Assembly: GCA_023078555.1 (NCBI GenBank)
Contig: CM041204.1
Coordinates: 3,502,430 to 3,566,429, forward strand
Length of the DNA: 64,000 nt
From: Ulva prolifera
Lineage: Eukaryota > Chlorophyta > Ulvophyceae > Ulvales > Ulvaceae
Direction: 5' to 3'
The notes under the pieces were generated by a model that was given only the letters and a program-made list of their open reading frames with translations, did not search any database and had not been told where the DNA came from. Positions 1-10,625 of the stretch are shown here, piece after piece; the first letter of the stretch is position 1, and every line of letters starts with the position of its first letter. Made by a program: the position numbers and the translations under genes.

Positions 1-440
1 AGCGCACACCAAAACACCCACGCAACGGCAGCACCCGCGCCGGACACAGCCACACAGCCACACAGCCACACACACGCCCACGCCCACACGCTTACCCCCG
101 CCCGAACCCCGCCCACCAGCCAGGCGCACGAGCCCCGGAATCACAAGCAGCCAAGGCCGCCCAGCAAACAAACAGCGAGACCGCAACAACCCCCAGCCCG
201 GGGAGGCCCCCGCCTCCCCCACCACAACCCCCAAAGTCCAACCCTCGCCCACCACCCCGCCCGCCCGCAAATCCACACCCGGATCCCCCAAAGTCCAGCC
301 CAGCCCGCCGAAACTACCCGGCCGCGCCCCAACGGCGGGCCACACGCAAGCGCACGGGGAAGACACCAGCGAAGCGCGGCACGCCCGAGCCGCCACCACA
401 ACAAAGCGGACGAGGCCACGAGCGCACACGCTGTGGCGAC
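1..440. repeat. T-depleted, A/C-rich low-complexity tract (cut by window start)
   Basis: The plus strand is almost free of T for the first 300 bases (about ten), with runs of CACA, CCCA and CAGC. The same composition recurs in the two short elements at 5.2 and 9.9 kb, so this may be a longer member of that family, but its left end lies outside the window. Open frames through it are artefacts of the missing T (few stops). Confidence 0.5.
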
Positions 441-984
441 TGCCTACCATGCAGCCCGGGCGGGCGCGCAGGGCCGCTCAGGCCGGGTGGCCTGTGAGCG
501 GCGTACGTCACGTGAGGTCATCGGACGGGATCGCCAGCCCCGTCAAAACTGCCTTGCCCGCACGTTGCAAGTGTGAAATCGCTTTTTTTAAGGCATCACC
601 AGCAGTCTTGCCTTGGACTGCTGGTGTTCTTTCCAGTCTCTATCTCCGTCCCGCGACATGTGCACGTTGGCAGCAAGGCACGAAAGAACTCTGAATCTGA
701 ATCGCATTCGCTTAGCGAACATGTAGACCAAGCGTTTTTAAAATATTGAATACAGTCGCTTACATTGAGGTATGTACAAGCTTTCTAGAATGACCGCTGC
801 TTGACACCCGTTCATGTTGAATTCCAGTGATGTGACCGCTACACCACTAGACCGGTATACGTCGCGACAACAGTATGCCCTGATACGTCATCACGATCAT
901 ACAAACGGGCTCTGCTGGCGGTAATCGCGAGATCCGGCCATGCACGTCACAAACATGTCCGACCTGCAGCGGGGTGTTTGTCAA
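441..984. other. Gene-free stretch
   Basis: I see no supported coding exon here. On the minus strand at about 790-890 there is a weak tRNA-like A-box/B-box pair that does not fold into a cloverleaf. Confidence 0.4.
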
Positions 985-1745
985 AAGCCAGGCTCGGCAT
1001 TACAAAACGCACTTGGCAGGTCCATCAGGCCAATAGCAGCTTCGGACACATCTCCCGTGCTATCTTGCACTTTCGCGGAAGATTTGCAGGGAACAACTCT
1101 TCTGCAGCTGACCGATGCGCGCGGCTGAAGCTGCAGCCCTGCCCGCGGGGCTGGAAATGTCGCACGGCCTGTCATCTAAATCCGGATTATCTTACGGTCT
1201 ACCCTTGTGGCACGACGATTTTGAAAGTTCCACGAAGCCCGCTGTAGATGCAACTCACGGCGTGCGACGGAGGACGACCAGTGTCCGTGACTCTCAAGCT
1301 GTTTACCGTCCCAAAGCTGTTCGTGCCGGCAGTGTTGTTCACCATAGATGCGGCGGTGCATGCTGTTCTGTTGGCGTTGTGATGAACTGCGGTCCTGAAC
1401 TCTGCAGATGCCGACTTGAGCTTCAGGCCTCGCGATGTCTGCAAATACGTGGTTGCGCTCGCCCTCGCCAACTTGATCCGACACCATGAGTATGCATGTT
1501 TCCTCAGGCAAGTTGTCAGTCCGCTTGCGGACGCAACGAGGCCGGCACGCGGACCAGCAGCAGCGTGGTTGTGCACATATGCAGGATCCAACCTCGAGGC
1601 TGCAGCTGGGCTCATAGTCTGGCCAGCAGACGCACGAATGCCTCAACGCAAGAGCACATGACTGGGGTGCGGTGTGCTACGATAGCGGGCATTTGCAGAC
1701 TTTCGGAGTTGGGGATTGTATTCCGTACGGACTCTGGGAGCAGCT
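985..1745 (-). repeat. Diverged repeat R1 (paralogue of 8640-9480), probably a coding relic
   Basis: Blocks of this stretch match 8640-9480 in the same order and orientation: about 990-1165 with 8652-8870, 1490-1570 with 9232-9310, and 1690-1715 with 9448-9475. The best-conserved part reads on the minus strand, after a CTGCAG acceptor near 1100, as an exon-like segment containing EAAIGLMDLPSAF (EAARNLMDLPSAF in the other copy). Conservation at protein level with differing bases suggests it was coding. I do not recognise the family. Both copies lack a continuous frame, so they are probably dead or heavily intron-split. Confidence 0.45.
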
Positions 1746-3826
1746 GAATACATAAGTCAGTTGGATAGCGCGCTATAGCGCGGCAGCTGTCTCCGACTGT
1801 GCACACCACGATCCTACGTTTCGGACACCTCTATGGATATCTTCGATTTTAAGTACATGGGCATGCAACGTGCATAGACGAACGTTCACGGCATCACCAC
1901 ACCACTCTTGCGTGGCTGTGTACATGATGCCTCGATCGTGCAGCTCTTGGAGTTGTTTGACTTGGCAACGCACGCTATTGCCCTTGCCCATATCGCTACT
2001 CTCACCAGACATGTATTTTGTTACAATTCCAATCTTCAATTCTTACACGGAATGCAACGCAAGCTGACACTGTACCAGTGGCCTTCCGGCGCGACTGGAT
2101 GCTGTCGCGCAAACAGCATACAGGCTGCAGTGGCAATGCACGAAGTGAATGTGTTGCCAAATCCATAACGCTATCATGTTGGCGTTGCATGGCATGTCAG
2201 CCCAGGAGCCTGCTTGGTTCCGGTCACCAAGGGGGTCTCGGTCCTGTACGCGGCTCCGTCTCAAGACCTCGTCCTTCAGTGATTGCTGCTCCTTTACAAG
2301 TACACCAGTTGCTCCGGTCACTACCTGAGGCCCACACTAGGAAGCCTGGAAACATGTACACTGCCCATTGCCAGCCATCAGGAATTGCTTAGACCTTCTG
2401 CTTCACATGTATCCCAACCACTTACCATCTTGGATCCAATTCACTTCCCACCTGCCTCTGCGAGATACAAGCCTTACAAGTGTCTGTGAATCACAGGCTG
2501 TGAGTCCCTCAGAAAGCCACCAATTTCACCTGCCTGGAAGATGCCTGGCATGCTCACCTCACGTGTCTTTCTTCAGGGATAAACCACTTCTGGTGAAGCC
2601 ATTCATACATGTCTGAAGCACTTGCCTCCCTTGCACGAGGCGCATACAGTGACATCAATGCTTGACAAACTTGTCTGAGTCTGATGATCTATCTGACAGC
2701 ATTACATCAGGTTCCTGCCTGCGCCAGCTGCATTTGATCCTGCTCCTCAAATGCTCCTGACCGCGTGGTGCGGCATCGCTGATCCTGCAGGCAACACAGT
2801 GGCACTAGCTGCCACCGCTTCTGCTTCACCTTGGATGTGCTGCTTCTCCTTCTCACAATCTCAATTTCTTCTGTGAAGCCACACATGGACCACTGGCAGT
2901 CAATGTGTTTGCATTGAGAACCAGCGAGTGTAGCGTGCGCTCACCAGCCCCTGTTGTTTGGCAGTGGCAAGCATGTATCTACTTCTGCATCAGGTGGGGC
3001 GCTCCATCACTTGCCAGAAGAGTGGCTTGACTGAGTTCTGTGAGTTCTCCATGCACTTCTAGTACCTGATGATTCCCACACTTCCTTCATCGTTTGATGA
3101 CCCAGGCGGCTGTGACTGGGTCATGCTGCTTCAATCGCGGGCTGTTCTGTGTGTGAAAACGCAATGTTACATGATGGCACTTGTCTACAAGTTAACCATC
3201 ACGCACACTCAGTAGGCTAGCAGCCGGGCATGCCCTTGCTTTGGTCTGCCACATTTTAAAGATTGCGGCATTTTTGGTGCGCAGGTATCTCAAGACTCAT
3301 TTTGACTGACTGCGAAGATTGCATCCCCAACGCCAAACAGGAAAGTTTGCACATGCTACGATGAGCTCGTGCCACCAACATCGGGTCATGAGGCCGGCGC
3401 ACAAACACCAACACCATCCCAACTTGCTAGCTCTTTCTATGGGTCAGCAGGCCCAGACCGAAAATGTCTCAGCCAACAATGATGGATATGTACAAACACG
3501 CTACAAGATTTCTCATGATCTGCAGCGATCGGGCAACCCGCCGCCTCAACACCTCGAGGAAGATCCTGGGTCGCCACCTGGGGGCCCGACACTGTAGCCA
3601 ACCCAGCTTGCGCGACACTGCATGCCAACCAAAGTTGCCCTCTGAGTCGACACCTGCGCGCTAAGCTACACAGCAACCCAACTTTTGGGCAACTTTTTGG
3701 CAACTTTTGGGCGACACTGCCCACACAGGCATGCGGATCTGGCCGTCACATGCACATGCTATCTGGATGCCACATGCCAGATGCATGGGCAGCCTTGCAG
3801 CATGCACAGGGTTCCATCAGCTTAGC
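1746..3826. other. Gene-poor stretch downstream of the P450 gene
   Basis: No open frame here shows a recognisable domain or a consistent splice pattern. The P450 3' UTR and poly(A) site on the minus strand should lie in its right-hand end. A short imperfect repeat of TTTTGGGCAACTTTTTGGCA type lies near 3680-3710. Confidence 0.4.
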
Positions 3827-6800
3827 CTATAAAGCTAAAGCCTCGACCGCAGCAGGCTCGCGAGCTGTGAACCGGATCGGCATGCGGGTTGGGTGTATCG
3901 GCGACGCGCCAAAGTTGATGTCATGCTCCCCCGCGGGGACGTCGAGCGTGGCGACCTCGCGCGCCATGATGGCGAGGGTGGTGATGACCTCCACCGTAGC
4001 CACGCTCTGCCCGATGCACCGCCGGGGGCCGGCACCAAATGATAGGTTGTCTCGGCTGTCGTTGCTCTTGGCGGCAGAGCCGTCCGCCTTGATCCACTGT
4101 GAGGGGTTGAATTCCCGCGTGCCGGACCCTGTCTCGATGGTGGGCTGCATACGCGGGCATAATCAGTGTACAAAGGACATTCAGTATGATGCAGAAATGC
4201 TCTCAAGCCGTGTGGTCAGTCCGGTGCAGGTCTCGGTGCGCAGGGACAGGCACGCCACAGCGGCGCTCTGGCGGTGCCGAGCTCAGCCTTCAGGTGGATA
4301 TATACCACTCACACAAAGTAAGACATGGTGCTGCGATATATACTATAGTATGTGCACCTTGCGGATGTTGATGATGACGTTCCCGCCCTCAGGAATGAAC
4401 ACGCCGCCCGTGGTTGTGTCCCTGGCTGCTCGGCGGAACACCGCCGCCACAGGGGCATTCAGCCGCATGATCTCCATCGCCATCGCTGACGCGACGTTGC
4501 TGCGTGACAGGACCTGCAGCAGTTGAGCGCCCTTGCGCCACTGCCTAGAGCTGATCAACGCGAGTCCGGATACCCCACCGCGACGCGTCGTTGGCACAAG
4601 CTGGAGCCAGCGGCCATGAACTTTTCACGGCCTGGCAACATCCCAGTCCCTGTCGTCAGCATATGGCTGACAACATACGTACCGTCAACATGGGATTGTG
4701 CTCTGAAAACCTGTGTAGCTCACTGATGCATCGCCTCCTACCTCATGAACAACATGGGGAATGCATTGCATTGAATTTCTTTCGTAGCCAGCAATGCACT
4801 CTGAAACGGCACACACATGACTGCAACCATCCGCTGAGTCAAGCTGACATGGCGGGTGCGCTCACCTTGCGGTCGATGGCGTCCCCGTACTCGGCCCGCA
4901 AGGCATCCTGCTCATCCTTGAGCCTCTGGAACCACTGTGGGTGTTTGTCCACCGCAAGCGCGCACTGCATGAGGGTGTAGGAGGTGGTGTCGGTGCCAGC
5001 AAACATCAGGAAGTAGGCTTCCTGCATCAGCGTCCGAGTGATCTCCCTGCACCATACAGGCCAATCACAACTGCAGGATTGCTAGTGCAGCTACAGCCAA
5101 GCACACACCTGCGCCCTATAACGCCACCACGAGCGCAAATCGTGCACGCACCGGGTTCTGCACTTCAGGAGGTTTACGACAGAATGGTGGCGATGTTACA
5201 AGGACAAAGCGAGTGAGGCAGATAGCACCGCGGGCAACAACCAGGGGAACGTCACACCGACGCAACCAGCAACACGCAGCACAGACCGACACACCCAGGC
5301 AACCGCACACGTCAGCACCTGCCCTGGCCGCAGCCATCCACACACAGGTCCCCACACCCCACATCCACACTCACACTCACAGAATGATGGCAGTGTAAGC
5401 CACCACAATTGAATTGATTGCGGACTCAAAGAGATACAGACATGTGATGGCATGCATGCGAGCCATGCATGTAGATGCATACATGAGGTTGTGTAAGTAC
5501 ATGCTAAGTATAAGCGTGCACATTGCAATAACAATCCATGCACAATAAGATACTCATGATTACAAACAATTCAATCTCATGCAGATGGTATCATGTTCGT
5601 GTAAGCATGGAATCACAGGTTTGGGGCGCACTCATTGCTCATTTCTTCCGTGCCGGCCTGCTGCTCGTCAAGGAGGCCCTGATACATGCGCAGCACCGCG
5701 CAGCGCTGGCCGCCGAAGCGCTCGGGGTCGTCAATGGCGGGCTTGATCTTGGCGTACAGGGCCGCCTCGATGGCCTTGCGTGACTGCATTGACTTGTGGA
5801 AGGGTGTGCCGGGGATGCCTTCACGGAGGCCAAAGTCCTGCAGCGGCCGCGCAGCAGACGTGTTTGATGCATACGGCAACAATGCATGTGCTATCTGAGG
5901 TAGAATCATCACTGAAGAATGCTAGATACAGTGACGAGCTCGGACTGATACCGATATGGCATGCCTCGACCTGGTCGACGGGCCTCGACAATTATCTACG
6001 TAAGCCAGGCATCCGACACCCGCTGCAGATGTACGCACATCCAAAGAAGCCAGAAAAGATGCAAACGTGACCGAAACCTGCTGTAACGGCAACATTGAAC
6101 ACGATGCGTGGAGCATGGGCAGAGCAGCACCAGGGCGCCGGTCACGGCGATGTCGTCAAACATCGCACACAGGTCGTCCATCTCGTCGTCTTCCACCAGT
6201 GTGCCCATCACGGCCCTCGTGGCCACCCCAAACGCGATGCGGCGCGCCTTCGTGTGCCAGAACACCTGCACAGCATCCACAAGGGCTCCCTCCCTGTGGC
6301 ACCTCACAGGACGACCATACGTAGCGTGTCTTTCGAACGATCTCTGCAGCACAGTCACCACTATGCACTGCGGGCAGCCCACTGCACTGGGCAGCAGGCA
6401 GATCCCGCGCTGTGGCACTGCGACGCTCGCCCAGCATAGTATACGTACTTGCGAGTCAAACCAGTACTCTAGGCGAGCGTGGCTGTCGGGGGTGCATGCT
6501 GCCTGCGCTGTCCGCACCGCCACAGCTGCTGGGTACCCGGCACTGCGCGGCACTGCCTTGGCGCAGGTGCCAAACTGGTGTTCCAGTACGTCAGCGACAC
6601 GTCTCCGTCTGCTAGTCTTTGTGATGCTGGGAGCAGCTGAGAACACTACTGCAGTTGCGCGGCTGCGAACAGATGGGGCTGGCGCCTGTAGTTGTGGCTG
6701 ATACAATAGTACAGGCTAGAGTGTACCGCACGGTGCTGTTCCAGTGGCCACGGGGAAATGAAGCTGACTGTGATGGTGGGCTGGTTGCGCATGCAGAGAA

Positions 6801-7432
6801 TGGTGCGCACCTCCTCTCCAGCCGAGGCGATGGCGCGCATCTGGGTGGTGAGGTCCTGTACCATCAGCGGCAGCTGCAGGCTCATCACGACCTCGGGGGA
6901 GAGCACGCTCGACAGGACGCGGCGCCAGGGCTTGGCTTGCGCGTCGGTGATCCTCATGCCCTGTGGCGCCGTCAGCCTCATCACCGCATCTGCAAACGCG
7001 GCGCGCTGCAACAGTTCTGGCATCTGACCACCCACCATGCAGTGTGAACAACGCATCTACAGCTCTGCCGGGAACCAAAGTTGTATTTTGGACACCAAGC
7101 CGGCGACGGCCACGGCCAATCGAGTGGTTGCTTCGGAAAATTCTTTAGACAACTATGCATGCTGATGTTGTCGCTGCGACACGAGCCCTAGAGCTCTGCA
7201 GGTGTACAGCAGGGAGAAGCTGCACCTGGCCAGGCGGAGTAGAAGCGGTCGTCAGTCGAATTGAGGACGTCTCGGGCAACCGCCGGGTCGCAGGTGGCGA
7301 GGTGCCAGCCGCCGAGGGGCAGGCCGAGGTTGACCGCGATCGTGTCGCCGAGCTCGGCATGCAGATCGGACAGGTCGAGGTTGTTCTCCCACAGGTAGCT
7401 GAACATGCCCATCACCGGCACGCCCGCCTTGC
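3827..7432 (-). CDS. Cytochrome P450 monooxygenase, multi-exon, 5' end not found
   Basis: Seven exons on the minus strand read as a P450: 7432-7226, 7023-6811, 6293-6131, 5837-5632, 5046-4866, 4513-4358 and 4144-3827. Visible motifs are the I-helix AGTDTTS (exon 5046-4866), the K-helix ExxR as EIMR (4513-4358), and the haem loop FGAGPRRCIG with its axial Cys in the last exon. The TAG stop is at 3827. The segment PGTPFHKSMQSRK resembles clan 85-type P450s (CYP26/CYP120/CYP85-like), but family placement is a guess. The protein should oxidise a small lipophilic substrate using a reductase partner; the substrate is unknown. Phases agree for the last five exons but not at the first two junctions, and no N-terminal anchor exon was found upstream of 7432. 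About 15-20 residues between the K-helix strand and the meander are also missing, so an exon was overlooked or the gene is damaged. Confidence 0.8.
5199..5380. repeat. Short T-depleted element, copy A, inside a P450 intron
   Basis: The element begins CAAGGACAAAG, continues as A/C-rich T-poor DNA ending in CACAC-type repeats, and is bracketed by imperfect direct repeats: AGAATGGTGGCGATGTTAC at 5181-5199 and AGAATGATGGCAGTGTAAG at 5381-5399. It lies in the intron between the 5837-5632 and 5046-4866 exons. The same head and composition recur in copy B at 9931. A retroposed short element with target-site duplications is the simplest reading. Confidence 0.5.
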
Positions 7433-8639
7433 CTACACACGCCGGGGCAGGTTAAAAAAGATATGTGCTTGAGAATGATTCGGTCAGGAGCTCCTGCGCC
7501 GGCGAATCACAGGTACATGCAAACGTGTACAGCCAGTATGGCAGTGTACATGTCAAGACTGCTCAGAACTGCATGCGCGTCAGCTCTCAGGCTGGCTACT
7601 TCTCTGTGCAGTTCTCTGAGCAAGTGTAGCAGCACAGGTGGACGTGCATGAGGACCGAGTGCCTGCTCCCCTAGCAGCAGTACCTGCTCCCCCCCTGCTC
7701 CCCTAGCAGCACGCCTTGCACAGCCCCCCCGAGCAGATAACAAAGCCCCCCCCACGCCACATGCCGCATTCCATGCGCAACAATCACCCTCCTGGAACCA
7801 CAAGCATGCATGCACATTGACTCCCCCCCAAGGCCCCGCCCTGGCGCCCTGTGAGTCGGCCTGTGAATTGGCGGCCGGACCGTGCATGCACATGCACACG
7901 ACCGGTCGACCGGTCGAATTGACGTCAATTCGGGTGCATCTCACAACAGCATTGCCGTACAGCTGGCCTTCATGGGTAACCCCGGCTGGACGAACAACAC
8001 ATATACATGCATGTATGCAGACCACGGTCTACATACATGTGCCGTTCACGCGTCCACTCTAGAAGTGTTCTGTAATATTCTTCTGTAAAATTTACACATG
8101 TATATGGGCCAGCTCATGTGGCAAGATTCGAATCAGCCTCGCGAAACCCAGGACAACATCCGGATCTTGTCACCATCTCAAAATATGACATACAGAGGGA
8201 AGTTGTGTGAAACACTGGGCCATTCAGAACGCTGGAGGGCTGTTCGGCTCCATGAGAGCCATGCTGCTAGCGTCCAAACATGCCGCGTGCAGGCAGATGG
8301 CTGTAAATGTGATGTCGCGATCGTTACGGAAGAGGTACCAATGTGTTACTTACAAAAGAGTGAACGGGAGAAACAAATACCACAAAAGAATCTCATCCGA
8401 AACAACAGCAACAGAAACACTGTGGCACGATCACACTACAAACGCGCCCATTCACGCCTGTATGTTATTGGCCATTGCGACTGTGTCGACCGATTCCGCG
8501 TGCCGTCATCGCGAGGTTCGGCCGCGTGTAGACGGCGAGGTTGCTCGCTGCCGGACCTCTCGACGAAGAGTGACCTCTGCAGAGCGCAGCTAGCGCTGCC
8601 AGATATCCGGATCCGGAGTCCGTACACGTACACTTTCGG
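7433..8639. other. Gene-free stretch upstream of the P450 exons
   Basis: The promoter and first exon(s) of the P450 gene are expected here, but no membrane-anchor exon could be recognised. Around 7640-7760 the DNA holds repeated CCCTAGCAGCA / GCTCCCC runs. Abutting palindromes at 7899-7931 are listed separately. Confidence 0.4.
7899..7931. repeat. Two abutting perfect palindromes (18 and 16 bp)
   Basis: 7899-7916 is a perfect palindrome built from repeated ACCGGT/GTCGAC units. 7916-7931 (GAATTGACGTCAATTC) is a second perfect palindrome sharing one base with the first. Both could extrude as cruciforms or bind dimeric proteins. Confidence 0.7.
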
Positions 8640-9480
8640 AACACCAAGCAGTTGCCCTTCGGCATCAGAGAACGCACTCGGCAGATCCATCAAGTTCCTA
8701 GCAGCCTCAGCGACATCGTTTGTACTATCGTGTACCTTCACGGAAGATCTGCAACGCAGGTCACGTCTGCAGCGGAATGTGTGCGCAGGCATATCGCATG
8801 CGCGCGGCTGAAGCTGCAGCCCTGCCCGCGGGGCTGGAACTGTCGTACGGCCTGCCATCTGAACAACTAGGATTCCGGTGTCAACCACCGCTATCACCTC
8901 AGCTAGCTATAGATGGTCTTAGAATATTCACAAAGACAGCTGCAGAGCGGAACGCAAGGCAGGGAGCTCGAGGGAACTAGAGCTCGACTGCAACCCGTCC
9001 AGAACGATCGATTACTCTCTGGCTGTTGATCAACGGCCATCAAATGATTAAATCAATCCATCCAGCAGCGTCGTGCGGCATAAATCTGGCGGTCCAGGTG
9101 ATCATGGTGGGATTGTGCTGCACGTGTTTTCCGAGCTCCTGGACTCTAGGCATGGCGAGACCTCGCGGTGTCACATATCTAGACGGTCTGCGCGTATCTC
9201 GAGACAGGTGGTTGCGATCGGTATCGACAGCGCCATCAGCATGCATGTTGGCTCAGGCAGGTCCCCAAGCCGCCTACGGTTGCGCTGCCGCAAGGCCGCG
9301 TGCTTGTGCACACATACGCGGCACACGGGACATCCGATGGAGAGCTCGACTGCGCACATGGTGCGGCCATTTGACGCGCGCCTGTCTTGCAGCATGTGCA
9401 TATTCTCTCATGTATACGGCGAAGTACATTTTCAGACACGAGTCGGCGTCTGTAGACTGTCGGAGCTCCTGAGCGTGGAC
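8640..9480 (-). repeat. Diverged repeat R2 (paralogue of 985-1745), probably a coding relic
   Basis: Second copy of the repeat described at 985-1745, in direct orientation and about 7.6 kb away, so the pair flanks the P450 gene. The minus-strand exon-like segment (about 8767-8665, after a CTGCAG acceptor) carries VKVHDSTNDVAEAARNLMDL. A second conserved block near 9240-9290 reads LGDLPEPTCMLM on the minus strand. The product is not recognised. Confidence 0.45.
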
Positions 9481-9930
9481 TGTCGGAGCATGCACGAGTG
9501 CACCGTTTCGCTGGCGCGGGGGCAGCAGCTGCTGGCTGTGATCATGCAGATGACCTTCCCACATATCAGCTGCAGGGACCTCCCTCAAGTTGGGTGTCTT
9601 CAGTACCGCTCCCAGAGCGGTCGTTTCTGACCTCTACAAACAGTTGGCCCCTGCTGCTGGGTAGAGCAAGGCATTTCACCTGTCGGCACTGTAATCTGCA
9701 GCCAACTGCAGGCGCCTGCAGGATGAGAAGATGCAGAAGATTGTCTACAATATAATGTAGACAGGAATTTCATCCACCAGAAGCCAGCTGCAGAAGTGGC
9801 ATTGCAAGGAGCCACATTTGTACATTTGCTACATACGAAGTTGAGCTCTAGAGGCACAGGAGAACAGTGCCTGCACATGGCTGTATACATGTGACAGTCA
9901 CATGTGACAGTGTGACGAGTAACATGTCAC
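9481..9930. other. Gene-free stretch before T-depleted element B
   Basis: No supported exon. The right end carries repeated CATGTGACAG words, part of which forms the left direct repeat of the adjacent element. Confidence 0.35.
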
Positions 9931-10167
9931 AAGGACAAAGGCAGCAAGTCGGGCAGCACCGCGAAAGGAGCAAGCAGACGAAGCAAACACCAAGACACCC
10001 ACGAACATCTCACCCATCACCGGCGGAGCAAGCGACACAGATCCGCAGACCGCCAAGCACACACCCACACACCAGCACACACACGCACAGACCCACACAC
10101 CCACAAACCCAAACCCACACACGCGCACGCACAAACCCCACAGCCGACACACAACATCACAACCACC
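9931..10167. repeat. Short T-depleted element, copy B, with direct-repeat flanks
   Basis: Starts AAGGACAAAG like copy A and runs about 237 bp with fewer than ten T on the plus strand, ending in CACACA-rich DNA. It is flanked on both sides by GACGAGTAACATGT, followed by CAC on the left and GAC on the right (9915-9930 and 10169-10184). The exact 14-bp direct repeat is what a target-site duplication would look like. There is no coding capacity. Confidence 0.6.
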
Positions 10168-10384
10168 AGACGAGTAACATGTGACAGTGTGACGAATCAA
10201 AGGTTTGAGATTTAAATCAGAGGTTCGAGGTTTGACGGCTATGGCACTGGAGCTGTGCACAGCCAAATGGGTGTTTGCTGCAGTCATATCGCAATGGGCC
10301 ATGCATCTGTATGCTCCATATCAGAGCAAGTTGCCGTACACCTGCATGCACCTGCATGTGGCTGTGCACACATGCATGAAGTGT

Positions 10385-10625
10385 GGTACTGGTGGCGTGT
10401 GGTACGTGCTTTTTTGTGATGAATGCTGTGCGCCGGTTGAGTGGTTGAGTGTGGCGTTGTGCAAGGGGAATGCTCTTGTGCTGCGTGCGGGGCTTCAATC
10501 TTTGGCTGGCATCACCGGCAGGGCTGTGGTATGTGCCCGTACCCGGCCTAGTGCCATGAATGCCATGGATGAATGGATTTGCGAATGGATTCCTAGCAAC
10601 GGCCCGGTGCCCGGCCTCCATGCAT
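10385..10625 (+). mobile_element. 5'-truncated LINE 3' end (fragment of the 40.9-51.7 kb family)
   Basis: The plus strand encodes the C-terminal residues of the LINE protein at 40925-44079: SVALCKGNALVLRAGLQSLA followed by GITGRAVV and RPSAM, then the matching 3' UTR (CCTAGCAACGGCCCGGTGCC). Only the last quarter-kilobase is present, as expected from 5' truncation during target-primed reverse transcription. Divergence from the full copy is greater than in the 51.9-kb fragment, so this is an older insertion. Confidence 0.8.

Noticed and set aside
785-890. tRNA-like A box (TGGTGTAGCGG) and a weak B box on the minus strand
   Set aside because: Acceptor, anticodon and T stems do not pair; at best a degenerate tRNA-derived fragment.
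6108-6706. Open frames of about 200 codons on both strands
   Set aside because: They cross P450 exon/intron boundaries; only the 6293-6131 part in one minus frame matches P450.
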